DNA of 24,069 nt from JBDZUZ01 sp040255445. Its GTDB lineage: Bacteria; Planctomycetota; Phycisphaerae; Phycisphaerales; UBA1924. Of this stretch, positions 7,439 through 15,846 are shown piece by piece; within the stretch, counting starts at the first letter, position 1, and every line of letters begins with the position of its first letter. Both the position numbers and the translations under genes were made by a program. The stretch is from contig JBDZUZ010000044.1 of assembly GCA_040255445.1 (NCBI GenBank), positions 1 to 24,069 on the forward strand, written 5' to 3'. The notes under the pieces were generated by a model. It searched no databases. It was not told where the DNA came from and saw only the letters and a program-made list of their open reading frames with translations.

Positions 7439-7972
7439 ATGGTGCGGCGGTCCGCGTTCTCACTGGTCGAGGTCATCGTCGTCGTCGTGATCCTGGGGAT
7501 CGCGGCGGCGGTGGTCGTGCCGCGGATGACCAGCGCCACCCGGAGTTCACCGGCGCGGCTGGCCGAACGCGTCGCCGAAGTGATGGGGACGGCGGCGACG
7601 CGCAACCGGTTCAGCGCGGTTGAGGTGAGCATCGTGCACGACACGGAGCGGCGACAGCTTCGGCTCGAGGAGCGGGCGGCGTCATCGGCGGAGTGGGTGC
7701 CCTCGCGGATCACGCCGCCCCTGGATGTCTCCGCCGCGGCGGCGTTGTCGGCCGCGGCGGGGGTGATCGATCTTGGAACCGGCTCGTGGAGGCTGGAGTT
7801 CCCGCGATCGGGGCCGCGGCCGGCGTACGCGGTCTCGGTGCGGGCGCCCGATGGGCGGGAGTACCCGATCGTGCTGGCGCCCACGGCGACGGTTGCGCTG
7901 AGCGGCGATGAAGCCCAACTGAACGCGCCGATTGATCTGGATGCGGTGGGGAGGGGGCGTGACGCGTGGTGA
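7439..7972 (+). CDS. gspH: Type II secretion minor pseudopilin GspH-like
   Basis: This 177-residue protein has a six-residue leader MVRRSA, then FSLVE and a hydrophobic helix VIVVVVILGIAAAVVVP, so it is a type IV pilin-like protein inserted in the inner membrane. Position between gspG and gspI and the beta-rich C-terminal half (WRLEFPRSG, YAVSVRAPDGREYPIVL) fit the minor pseudopilin GspH. The residue before the cleavage point is Ala instead of the near-universal Gly, which could slow or change processing. AAGGA lies four bases before the ATG, and the gene follows gspG by 25 bases. The assignment to GspH rests on gene order more than on specific residues. Confidence 0.8.
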   Translation: MVRRSAFSLVEVIVVVVILGIAAAVVVPRMTSATRSSPARLAERVAEVMGTAATRNRFSAVEVSIVHDTERRQLRLEERAASSAEWVPSRITPPLDVSAAAALSAAAGVIDLGTGSWRLEFPRSGPRPAYAVSVRAPDGREYPIVLAPTATVALSGDEAQLNAPIDLDAVGRGRDAW

Positions 7973-8400
7973 CGCGGCGTGGCGCCATGCTGGTCGATGC
8001 GATCGTCGCGGCCGTGATCCTCGGCTTCGCGGCGACGGCGCTCATCGGCCTCGCCGGACGCGCGATCAGCGCGCAGCGGGAGGGCGAGGACCTCGCGACC
8101 GCCGCCATGCTGCTGGATGAACAGCTCAACCTCGTGCTGATGAACGGTGTCGAGGCGCTGGGGACGAGCGGCAATGTCGATGGAGTGTGTGAGGCCCCTT
8201 TCCAGCGGTTCCGCTACCGCATCGAGGTGTCGGGCGATGGCACCGGCGGCGAGCCGTTCACGGTTCGGGCGACTGTCTACTGGGATGTAGGCGGGCGCGT
8301 GAAGTCCGCGGTGGTGGAGACGCGTGTTGCGCCGCGGGAGGGTGACGACCCGGACCCGGACAGGCGTCCGGCCGAGACGGTGGTGAGGAACACGGTGTGA
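7966..8400 (+). CDS. gspI: Type II secretion minor pseudopilin GspI-like
   Basis: The gene overlaps the gspH stop codon and begins with paired GTG codons (7966 and 7969); I take the first. The 144-residue product has a short leader MVTRRG, then AMLVD and a hydrophobic helix AIVAAVILGFAATALIGLAG, the layout of a small minor pseudopilin. By order and size it corresponds to GspI, which nucleates the pseudopilus tip with GspJ and GspK. Residue +5 is Asp where pseudopilins other than GspK normally have Glu, and +1 is Ala instead of Phe. The C-terminal tail is charged (PREGDDPDPDRRP). GGAGG lies about 11 bases upstream of the first GTG. Confidence 0.75.
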   Translation: MVTRRGAMLVDAIVAAVILGFAATALIGLAGRAISAQREGEDLATAAMLLDEQLNLVLMNGVEALGTSGNVDGVCEAPFQRFRYRIEVSGDGTGGEPFTVRATVYWDVGGRVKSAVVETRVAPREGDDPDPDRRPAETVVRNTV

Positions 8401-9143
8401 TGATGCGCAGCGCACACATCGCGAGCGGTTTGCGTGCACCGGGGGGCGGCGGCCGGACGGGTGTGATCGCGATGCGCTCGTCGCGCCGGGGCATCACGCT
8501 GGTCGAGTTGATCGTGGCGCTCATCATCACCGCGCTGATCGCATCGGCTGCGGCGGCAACGGTCTCGCAAATGGTCAAGAGCCGCAACGCGGCGGCGGAG
8601 CGGCGCGCGGCCTTCCAGCGGGCGGAGCGGGCGGGGATGTACCTGCTCGCGGACCTGCGCGAGATCGCCCGCGATGCGGACCTGGTGCACTCGCGGGTCA
8701 TGGTGAGCCAGTCGGGCGGCAACAGCGAGATCCTGCTGCTCGTCCGCGGCGAGCGGACGGTCCGCGGGATCGACGGTCTCCCCGAGGGCGCGGACTTCGA
8801 GGTGCAGTACCGGGTCGATCCGCAGGGCCGGCTGATGCGGCGGATCGATCCATCGCTCGACGAAGCGATCGATGGCGGCGGCATCGTGACCACGGTGGCG
8901 GAGGGTGTCGGCTCGCTTTCGATCGCGGCGAGCGATGGCGAATCGTGGCTGGAGGTTTGGGATTCGGACACGGACGGGCTGCCGCACGCGGTTCGGATCG
9001 TGGTGCAGGCCTCTGCGCCGACCGGCGGCGCGGGGCGGCAGCGTTCGGCGGCGTACCGGGGGGTGATTGCGCTCGATCGCGTGCCGATCCCGGTGGAGAC
9101 GGTCGAGTCGACCGAGACGACCGACGGGGGGACGGGGGCATGA
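8400..9143 (+). CDS. gspJ: Type II secretion minor pseudopilin GspJ
   Basis: The product has the prepilin motif RRG|ITLVELIVALIITALIASAAAATV with Glu5 present, then a long helix and a beta-rich C-terminal domain, as expected for GspJ. GspJ forms the pseudopilus tip complex with GspI and GspK. The start overlaps the gspI stop; GTG 8397, ATG 8400 and ATG 8403 are adjacent and in frame, with GAGGA about 7-13 bases upstream. These starts give a 31-residue leader rich in Gly; the internal ATG 8472 would give a seven-residue leader like those of GspH and GspI but has no visible ribosome binding site. Length is 247 residues from 8400. The C-terminal tail is Thr/Glu-rich. Confidence 0.85.
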   Translation: MMRSAHIASGLRAPGGGGRTGVIAMRSSRRGITLVELIVALIITALIASAAAATVSQMVKSRNAAAERRAAFQRAERAGMYLLADLREIARDADLVHSRVMVSQSGGNSEILLLVRGERTVRGIDGLPEGADFEVQYRVDPQGRLMRRIDPSLDEAIDGGGIVTTVAEGVGSLSIAASDGESWLEVWDSDTDGLPHAVRIVVQASAPTGGAGRQRSAAYRGVIALDRVPIPVETVESTETTDGGTGA

Positions 9144-10501
9144 TGCCTGTGCCGCGTCATTCCGGGTTGACTGGTCGCCTCGCAGCGCGGTGGCGGTCGG
9201 GGCTGTCGCGCCGGCAGCGAGGGTTCGCGATCCTGGTGGTGCTGGGCGCGTTGATCATTCTGGGCATGGCGCTGGCCTCGCTGCAGCACGCAGCGCTCTC
9301 GCAAGCGGTCGAGGGGCGCGAAGCGCTGGCGCGGACGCGGGCGTATTGGGCGGCGCGGGCCGGCATCGAGACCGCGATCGCGCGGCTGGCGTTCGACACG
9401 CAGAACCCCGATGACAGCGATGCGTTCCGAACATTGCTGGATCTCGATGAGGCGAGCGAGGGCTTCCTGCAGAACGCGAGCTACGCCGTCGTCCGCAGCA
9501 ACGAGTCCGGGACGTTCATCGGCGCTGTCGACCTGCACGCGCGGATCAACATCAACCTCGCATCGGCGGACCAGTTGCTGCTTGTCGAACCCCTGATGCT
9601 CGAAGATGTCATCGATTCGGTGCTCGACTGGATCGATGAGGACGACGACCCGAACGAACTGGGCGCGGAGATCGGGTACTACGCCGGACTGCCGCTCCCG
9701 TACGAGCCGCGGAACGCGCCGATGCGGTCGATCCTCGAGCTCGAACTCGTCGCCGGTGTCGATGCGATTGATGTCCGCGGTGAGGACTGGAATCAGAACG
9801 GCGTACTCGACCCCAATGAAGACGACGGCGATGCGAGCTGGCCGCCGGATAACGCGGATGGCATTCTCGATTCGGGGTGGTCGGGGATCCTGACCGCCCA
9901 ATCGGTCGATGGCGCTTTGTACGGGGCCTCGGGCGAGTTGCGGTTGGATCTGACCACCGCCGCGGAAGCCGACATCGTCGCGCGGACGCAGGTGTCGCAG
10001 CAGCAGGCCGCGGCGATCGTGGCGTACGTCCAGGGAACCTCGGGCGCGGTGATGGAGGATTTCATCCGCCGGAACCTCGGTCAGTTGTCGCAGACGGTGG
10101 GCGGGGGCAATGTCCAGCAGCTCAGCACGGAGCAGCTCCGGGCGCTGTACGAGGAATGCGTGATCCCCGCGCCGCCGGGTCCGGGCCGGCTGAACATCAA
10201 TACCTGCAGCGATGTGGTGCTCGAATATCTGCCCGAGCTGAGTGATGAGCTTCGCGAGGCCGTGATCGCGGAGCGGAACGCCCGTTCGGGCGGGTTTGGG
10301 TCGATGATCGACCTGCTCGAGGTCGAGGGCATGAACCGGGCGACGCTGGCCGCGTTGGCGGCGGTGGCGACAACTCGTTCCAATGTGTACCGCGTGACGG
10401 TGCGGGGCCGGGATGCAAACTCCGGCCTGGAGGTTGAAATGGTGGCGACACTCGATCGTTCAGTGCTGCCGGTGGTGGTGAAGGAGGTCCGGGTTCGATG
10501 A
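9140..10501 (+). CDS. gspK: Type II secretion minor pseudopilin GspK
   Basis: GspK caps the pseudopilus tip. The start at 9140 forms an ATGA overlap with the gspJ stop. The 453-residue precursor has the leader ending RRQRG (cleavage after Gly28), then FAILVVLGALIILGMAL; position +5 is Val, and lack of Glu5 is usual for GspK. The large periplasmic domain has the helix-hairpin-helix-like pairs typical of GspK (ININLASADQLLLVEP near 136-151 and LNINTCSDVVLEYLP near 351-365, with GFGSMIDLLEVEG near 385-397). Between them lies a canonical EF-hand loop, D216-x-N218-x-N220-G-x-L-D224-x-x-E227, followed by a second partial calcium-type loop DNADGILD (237-244). Length is somewhat greater than typical enterobacterial GspK. 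Confidence 0.92.
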   Translation: MMPVPRHSGLTGRLAARWRSGLSRRQRGFAILVVLGALIILGMALASLQHAALSQAVEGREALARTRAYWAARAGIETAIARLAFDTQNPDDSDAFRTLLDLDEASEGFLQNASYAVVRSNESGTFIGAVDLHARININLASADQLLLVEPLMLEDVIDSVLDWIDEDDDPNELGAEIGYYAGLPLPYEPRNAPMRSILELELVAGVDAIDVRGEDWNQNGVLDPNEDDGDASWPPDNADGILDSGWSGILTAQSVDGALYGASGELRLDLTTAAEADIVARTQVSQQQAAAIVAYVQGTSGAVMEDFIRRNLGQLSQTVGGGNVQQLSTEQLRALYEECVIPAPPGPGRLNINTCSDVVLEYLPELSDELREAVIAERNARSGGFGSMIDLLEVEGMNRATLAALAAVATTRSNVYRVTVRGRDANSGLEVEMVATLDRSVLPVVVKEVRVR

Positions 10502-12195
10502 GCCGAATCGGCGGCGCGGGCGGCGGCCCAAGATCCGGGAAGGTTGTGCTCGCGGTTGATGCGGGCGGGGGTGGTGCACGCGCTGTGGTCCTGCGTGCCG
10601 GGGGCGGGTTTGAGCTGCTCGAGGCTTGGGATGGGAGTCCATCGGACGCATCGGCGATCGCGGGATTGATCAAGAAGCACAAGCCGGACATGGTCGTGGG
10701 CGTGGCCCCGGCGGCGATGACAGTGGCCAAGGCGGTGAGTGTGCCCAGCGCGGGCCCGAACGCCGGGCCCGAGGAGTTGGCGGCCGCGCTGGATCTGCTG
10801 GCGGAGGCCGAACTCCCCGCGAGCGTGCCGCCGCACCGGCGGGTCGCCGCGCTCATACGCGATGTCGACCGGCCGGGGACGGAATCGGCGGTCGTTGCGG
10901 GTTGGATGGACCGCGACTGGGATGCCGCGCCGGTGTTGCGCGAGGTGACGGCCTATGTGCCGCTGCCGATGGCGCTCGCCGCGCTGCGTGACCCGACCGA
11001 TGAGGTGGCGGGCTGGCACGACGAAGTTTCGGGTGTGGCCGCGGCGATCGCGAGCGGCGGGGACCGGACGGTCTGCCGCGTGGCACGGTGTGCACGCGAC
11101 GGGTTCGCCGGCTTCGTGGGCGAGACGGCCGCATCGGCGGGCCTGCCGCGGGATGCGGTGTCGGTCGATGGCGGCGTGGCGCTGGGCGAGGTGACGCGGC
11201 AGGGCCTGCGAGGCCGCGTGCGTGGGTTGCCGGGCGAGACCGGCTGGCTGGGCCGCTTCGGCGTATTGCTGGGCGCAGCGTTGTGCGCCGCGGCCGGGGA
11301 TCCGCTTGAAGCACGCGGGGCCGGTTTGCTGCTGACCCCGCCGCGGGTCGTTGAGCCGATCGAGCGGCGGGTGTACCGGTGGTTGAGCGTGCCGCGGAAC
11401 GCCGCGGCGGTGATCGCGGCGGCGGTGGTGGTCGCCGTGGGAGCGCCGCTGCTGGCGTCGTACGCCCGATGGCAGATGCTCGAATCGAAGGTGCCTGAGG
11501 GCGCGGGTGGGAGCGTCGATCGCGCGGAGTTGAGGCGACGGGCTGAGCTCTACGACCAGCTCAAGCGGACGCGCTGGCCGATGACGAAGCTGCTCTCGGA
11601 TGTCTCGACCGCGACGCCGGTGGGCGTGGTGGCGACGAACATCCGCATCGCGCCGGATGTCGGCCTGTCGCTGCAGGGGACCGCGGCGGATGCGGATGCG
11701 CTGAGCACGCTGCAGCAGAACCTGGCGAGCATCGGCCCGTTCGTGCAGGTGCAGATCAGCCGGCAGGAGGCGGGGGCGGACGGGAAGCTGTCGTTCGACA
11801 TCAGCGCGCAGGTGGCTGCGCCGATGAAAACGGTGGCGGTGCCCGAGGACCGCGATTTCGCGGCGACGCCGCTGGCCGTGCGGCTGCACGGTGAGGGTGC
11901 CTCGAACCTGACGCCGCCGGAGGGGTCGCGGGCGAGCGGCTCGCGGGCACGGACAAGCGGCGCACCGGCGGCGGGGGATCGCGGAGGGTCAAGCTCGGCG
12001 AGAATCCCAACCGAGATGCCCAAATCGCTCTCCGATGAGGACATCGCGAAGATGAGTCGCGGCGAGGCTACTCGCGAATGGGCGGCGCGCCGAACCTTCT
12101 TGCAAACGAACCGCGGGATCGACGCTAAGGAACGCGATCGGTTGCAGCTTGAGATCGACAAGGTGCAGAAGCGGATGCGGGAGGCCCCCCAATGA
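10498..12195 (+). CDS. gspL: GspL-like platform protein (PilM-type actin fold fused to PilN-type domain) with extra C-terminal region
   Basis: The ATG overlaps the gspK stop (ATGA). Residues 15-280 or so look like a degenerate ASKHA/PilM cytoplasmic domain (VVLAVDAGGGGARAVVL as the first phosphate-loop-like segment). A single membrane helix lies at about 302-321 (AAAVIAAAVVVAVGAPLLA), followed by a coiled segment and a ferredoxin-like PilN/GspL periplasmic domain (about 340-440; VGLSLQGTAADADALSTLQQ). GspL has this topology and anchors GspE to the inner membrane. The 565 residues exceed the usual GspL length of roughly 400: residues 445-505 form a Ser/Gly/Arg-rich linker and 508-562 a charged helical tail, probably coiled-coil. 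The role of this tail is unknown. Confidence 0.82.
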   Translation: MSRIGGAGGGPRSGKVVLAVDAGGGGARAVVLRAGGGFELLEAWDGSPSDASAIAGLIKKHKPDMVVGVAPAAMTVAKAVSVPSAGPNAGPEELAAALDLLAEAELPASVPPHRRVAALIRDVDRPGTESAVVAGWMDRDWDAAPVLREVTAYVPLPMALAALRDPTDEVAGWHDEVSGVAAAIASGGDRTVCRVARCARDGFAGFVGETAASAGLPRDAVSVDGGVALGEVTRQGLRGRVRGLPGETGWLGRFGVLLGAALCAAAGDPLEARGAGLLLTPPRVVEPIERRVYRWLSVPRNAAAVIAAAVVVAVGAPLLASYARWQMLESKVPEGAGGSVDRAELRRRAELYDQLKRTRWPMTKLLSDVSTATPVGVVATNIRIAPDVGLSLQGTAADADALSTLQQNLASIGPFVQVQISRQEAGADGKLSFDISAQVAAPMKTVAVPEDRDFAATPLAVRLHGEGASNLTPPEGSRASGSRARTSGAPAAGDRGGSSSARIPTEMPKSLSDEDIAKMSRGEATREWAARRTFLQTNRGIDAKERDRLQLEIDKVQKRMREAPQ

Positions 12196-12797
12196 GTTCC
12201 TTGCGTGAGAAATGGAACGGACTGCCGCGGGCGGCGAAATGGGGCGCGTGGGCCGTGCTCGGCCTGGTCGCGTACTTCGGCGTGATCGAGCCGGTGATCG
12301 ACTACCGCAACGAGGTCGAGCGTCGCGCCACCACGGCCGAGGGCAAGCTGCGGTCGCTGGTGCGTGAGTCCGCGGGTGTCAAGGACGACGAGAACACCCT
12401 GCGCGAGGGCGTGCTGGCGTTCGGCGAGGTTTCGTTCCCCGCGGATTCGGCGCAGGGCGCTGTAGCCTTCAACCGGCTGATCTCCGAAGTGCTCTCTAAG
12501 CACGGCGTGAAGAACAACACCAGTACTTCGCGGACATCCCCGATCGGGAGCGGGCCGCTCTCGAAGCTGGTCGGGGAGGATCTGCGGCTCGAACGGCTCT
12601 CCGCGGACCTGCAGTTCGATGCCGAGCCCGAGGCGGTGGCGGGCGTGATCGCGGATCTGGAACGGAGCCCGGCGGTGACGGCGGTCTCGCGGGTGCAGAT
12701 CCGCAGGGCGGACTCTCGTGATGCCGATCCGCGTGCGGTGCGGGCGACGATCTCGGTCGAGACATGGCTGACGAGCCCGAAAGCGAGGCGGCCATGA
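12192..12797 (+). CDS. gspM: GspM/PilO-like inner-membrane platform protein
   Basis: A 201-residue protein whose ATG overlaps the gspL stop (ATGA). It has a short cytoplasmic N-terminus, one membrane helix at about 16-33 (KWGAWAVLGLVAYFGVI), a charged coiled segment, and a periplasmic domain with alternating hydrophobic pattern (LRLERLSADLQFDAEPEAVAGVIADLE), matching the GspM/PilO type ferredoxin-like fold. GspM pairs with GspL in the inner-membrane platform. Assignment rests on topology and on its place directly after gspL, because this family is poorly conserved in sequence. Confidence 0.78.
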   Translation: MSSLREKWNGLPRAAKWGAWAVLGLVAYFGVIEPVIDYRNEVERRATTAEGKLRSLVRESAGVKDDENTLREGVLAFGEVSFPADSAQGAVAFNRLISEVLSKHGVKNNTSTSRTSPIGSGPLSKLVGEDLRLERLSADLQFDAEPEAVAGVIADLERSPAVTAVSRVQIRRADSRDADPRAVRATISVETWLTSPKARRP

Positions 12798-13330
12798 GTC
12801 GCAACGGATGGGTGGGTTTGGCCGCGGCGGCGGTGCTGATCGCGTTAATCGCGCTGGGCAGCGCGGCGTGGAGCCTGATCCAGACAGCGCTTATTCCCAG
12901 CCCCGAAGTGCCTTCGGCGACGAGCGAGTTCGCGAAGGACGCGGAGCGGCAGAGGGCGGCGATCGGCAAACAGCTCGCACAGATCAACGGGCGTTCGCTG
13001 CTGCTGGTGCCCGGTCCGCCGGGGGGCGAAACCGTGGCGGAGGCGCCGCCGGAGGAGCCGGCCGCGCCGTCGCGGTATGAGGGCCCGGCGCTGGTGGCGA
13101 TGGTGAACGGCCAGGCGTGGTTCAGTGATGGGCGCAAGCTCGAGGCTTCGGACGAGGCCGAGGGTGATCTGCGTGTCGTCGCGCTCACGCCGCCTTGGGA
13201 GGCGCGGGTGGAGTGGCGGGGCGTGGAGTTCACGGTGCCACTGTTTAAGCGGGACACATTGATTCACCCAGCGCGTGAGCCGGATCCGGCCAACGCCGCG
13301 GCGACAGACCGAGAGGATGGCGAGGCATGA
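12794..13330 (+). CDS. GspC/PilP-like connector protein
   Basis: The start at 12794 makes an ATGA overlap with gspM, as in the neighbouring junctions; an in-frame ATG at 12764 would add ten residues inside gspM. The 178-residue product has one N-terminal membrane helix (about 5-28), a Pro/Glu-rich linker (about 72-94), and a small beta-rich domain at about 95-152 (ALVAMVNGQAWFSDGRKL, VEWRGVEFTVPLF) resembling the homology region of GspC or PilP, which binds the secretin N0 domain. It has no PDZ domain and is shorter than typical GspC. Lying directly before the secretin gene fits the connector role. Family assignment by topology and context, not by diagnostic residues. Confidence 0.68.
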   Translation: MSRNGWVGLAAAAVLIALIALGSAAWSLIQTALIPSPEVPSATSEFAKDAERQRAAIGKQLAQINGRSLLLVPGPPGGETVAEAPPEEPAAPSRYEGPALVAMVNGQAWFSDGRKLEASDEAEGDLRVVALTPPWEARVEWRGVEFTVPLFKRDTLIHPAREPDPANAAATDREDGEA

Positions 13331-15846
13331 TGGGCACGGATGTGCTGGGACGGAATGGTGCGATCGCGGCGATGGTCGCGGTCTGCGGGCTCGCGGCGGT
13401 TCTCGCGGCGGCGCAGCCGGCCGGCGGCAGCGGCGCACCCGCAGAATCCCGGCGAGCGCTCGACGGCCCGCCGACCGCGCTGGCGTTCCGCAATGTCACC
13501 GTCGAGGAGATGGTCCCTTTCATCGTCGCGGCGACGGGCAAGGTCGTGATGCCCCAGCCCGATGTGCTCTCGCGCCGGGTCACCGTGCTCAATGACTCCG
13601 AGATCCCGCGGGCCGATGCGCTCGATCTGGTCTTTCTCGCGCTGCAGCAGAACGGTATCGCGGTCGTCGAGAACGACCGGATCATCACGCTCCGCGACAT
13701 CAACGAGGTGACGCGGCAGGATGTGCCGGTCGTTGGGCCCAACGAGAGCGTGCTTGGTCGGCGCGACCTGGGCACGATGGTCGAGAAGGTCTTCCCGCTG
13801 AGCCACTCCTCGGCCAAGACGATGGGCGAGACGCTCAAGAACTCGGTTCCGGACTACGCCAAGCTGACGATCGACGAGGAATCGAACCAGGTCGCGGTGC
13901 TTGGGAGCGTCGCCCTGCTGCAGCGGCTGGAGCGGCTGATCACCTCGCTCGACCGACCCGCAGCGGGCGCGCTGCAGACCGAGACCTTCCGCCTGCGCTA
14001 CGCCGATGCCGAGCTCATCAAGACCAACATCGAGGAGCTGTTCAGCGCGAGCGCATCGAGCTCGCGGAGCGGCTCGGGCAACCGGCAGAACCAGGACCCG
14101 CGCGCGGTCTTCTTTGGTGGTCAGCGCGGCGGCGGGCAGCAGCAGGAGGCCAGCAGCGGCGGGGCAACCAGCGGTGAGATCCGTGTCACCGCGAACACGC
14201 AACAGAACTCCGTGACGGTCGCGGCGGATCCATCCGTCCTCGCGCAGATCCGCACGCAGATCGACAGCTTCTGGGATCTGCCGTTGCCGGATGAGGCGGT
14301 GGTGCCGCGGGTCTACGACCTCAAGAACAGCGATCCCGTCAAAGTGCGTGACTTGCTCGAGGGGCTGTTCGGGCGGCCGACGAGCGGGACGGGCGGCGGC
14401 GGCGCAGCGCAGCGTGCGGCGGGCCAGGCGACCAGCGCGGGCAGCTCGCAGGGTGTCGGCCGCCTCGCGGGCCAATTCAGCTTCCAGGCGATCCCCGAAG
14501 CCGGCCGCCTGGTCGTTGTCGCCAAGAGCCCCGACAACCTCGCGGTGATTGACAAGATCATCGAGGACCTCGATCAGCCGCAGACCGTTGGCCTGCCGGC
14601 AATCGTTGAACTCAAGCACGCCAACAGCGAGGACCTTGCCGAGCAGATCAACACGCTGCTGGCGCAGGACGGCACGCTCGCATCGATCCGGCGGAGCGAA
14701 TCGGGCCTCTCGGACTCATCGTCCACTGCGAGCCCATTCTCCAGCCAGGCGCAGGACGGGGCGACCGAGGAAGCCCAGCCCGCGGCGAACCAGACGGGGA
14801 CGATCGCGTTCTGGTGGCAGCGCTCGCGGCCGCCGACAGACCGCCGCAACGCATCGAACCTGATCGGGCAGATCCGCATCGTGCCCGTGTGGCGTCAGAA
14901 CGCGCTGATGGTCATCGCGCCGCCGGAGTACAAGTCCTCGATCGTCGATCTGATCGAGCAGCTCGACCGGCCGGGGCGGCAGGTCCTGATCTCCGCGATC
15001 ATCGCGGAGGTCTCGCGTGAGGATGCGACGGAGCTGGGCCTTCGCTGGTCGAGCCAGGCGATCTCGACGACGAACCCGGACAACGCGATCGGCGTCGGAC
15101 TCGGCGCGACCGGAGCCGCGAACAACTTCGCCAGCTCGCTCTTCGACACTTCCGTGCTCAACGCGACGGCGAACCTGAACCTCGTGCTGCAGGCGCTGGC
15201 GCAGAAGACGGATGTCAGCATCCTGAGTGAGCCCAAGATCTTCACAAGCGACAACCAGGAGGCCGAGTTCTTCGACGGGCAGGACATCCCCTTCCCGACC
15301 GACATCCAGACGACCAACGTCGGCGCAACGCTGCAATCGGTTGACTACCGCGCTGTGGGTATCCAGCTCCGAATCCGGCCGCGTATCACCGTCGATGGCG
15401 GTGTGGACCTGCGGGTGAACCTCGAACTCTCGTCGATCCTGCCGGGACAGACCGATTCGGGCGCTTTCATCGTCGATCGCCGCGAGACGACCACGCAGCT
15501 CATCCTGCGCAACGAGCAGACGGTGGTGATCTCGGGCATCCTGCGGAAGGAGCAGAGCGAGATCGTGCGGAAGGTGCCGCTCCTGGGCGACATCCCGCTG
15601 CTGGGCGCTCTCTTCCGTTCGAAGGACGCCTCGGTCACCAACACCGAACTGCTGGTCTTCATCACGCCGATCGTCGTCAACAACGAGTACGGGTCGGCGG
15701 AGGTCAACGACCCCTACCTGCGGCGGCTGCAGAACCTGCGGCAGCAGTTGGAGGGTGACCAGAAGAAGGACAAGGACGCAACGAGCGAGCCGGTGCAGGG
15801 CGCCAATGTCCCGCCGGTGGCGCCGGAGAGCACCCCCGAGCAATGA
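13327..15846 (+). CDS. gspD: Type II secretion outer-membrane secretin GspD
   Basis: GspD forms the gated outer-membrane pore. The ATG overlaps the previous stop (ATGA). The 839-residue product has a signal peptide (hydrophobic stretch at about 11-29), an N0 domain (about 52-128), then what read as four KH-like N domains (about 150-209, 216-318, 325-418, 422-548), and a secretin domain (about 549-785) with the VPLLGDIPLLGALFRSK signature at 750-766. The usual GspD has N0 to N3, so one N domain appears extra. The second, third and fourth carry low-complexity Ser/Gly/Gln insertions (about 240-283, 352-378, 455-490). The C-terminal tail (786-839) is charged and helical and could be a pilotin-binding region. 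Confidence 0.95.
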   Translation: MMGTDVLGRNGAIAAMVAVCGLAAVLAAAQPAGGSGAPAESRRALDGPPTALAFRNVTVEEMVPFIVAATGKVVMPQPDVLSRRVTVLNDSEIPRADALDLVFLALQQNGIAVVENDRIITLRDINEVTRQDVPVVGPNESVLGRRDLGTMVEKVFPLSHSSAKTMGETLKNSVPDYAKLTIDEESNQVAVLGSVALLQRLERLITSLDRPAAGALQTETFRLRYADAELIKTNIEELFSASASSSRSGSGNRQNQDPRAVFFGGQRGGGQQQEASSGGATSGEIRVTANTQQNSVTVAADPSVLAQIRTQIDSFWDLPLPDEAVVPRVYDLKNSDPVKVRDLLEGLFGRPTSGTGGGGAAQRAAGQATSAGSSQGVGRLAGQFSFQAIPEAGRLVVVAKSPDNLAVIDKIIEDLDQPQTVGLPAIVELKHANSEDLAEQINTLLAQDGTLASIRRSESGLSDSSSTASPFSSQAQDGATEEAQPAANQTGTIAFWWQRSRPPTDRRNASNLIGQIRIVPVWRQNALMVIAPPEYKSSIVDLIEQLDRPGRQVLISAIIAEVSREDATELGLRWSSQAISTTNPDNAIGVGLGATGAANNFASSLFDTSVLNATANLNLVLQALAQKTDVSILSEPKIFTSDNQEAEFFDGQDIPFPTDIQTTNVGATLQSVDYRAVGIQLRIRPRITVDGGVDLRVNLELSSILPGQTDSGAFIVDRRETTTQLILRNEQTVVISGILRKEQSEIVRKVPLLGDIPLLGALFRSKDASVTNTELLVFITPIVVNNEYGSAEVNDPYLRRLQNLRQQLEGDQKKDKDATSEPVQGANVPPVAPESTPEQ

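Noticed and set aside
8945..9139. Upstream in-frame extension of gspK into gspJ
   Set aside because: It would overlap gspJ by nearly 200 bases and put 65 residues before the prepilin leader; the ATGA overlap at 9140 fits the operon pattern.
8258..9901. Long minus-strand open frame opposite gspI, gspJ and gspK
   Set aside because: The plus strand has three clear pseudopilin genes here; the antisense product is low-complexity and Arg/Pro-rich.
10081..11889. Minus-strand open frame of about 600 codons opposite gspK and gspL
   Set aside because: Antisense to well-supported genes, with His/Arg-rich shadow composition and no ribosome binding site or motif.
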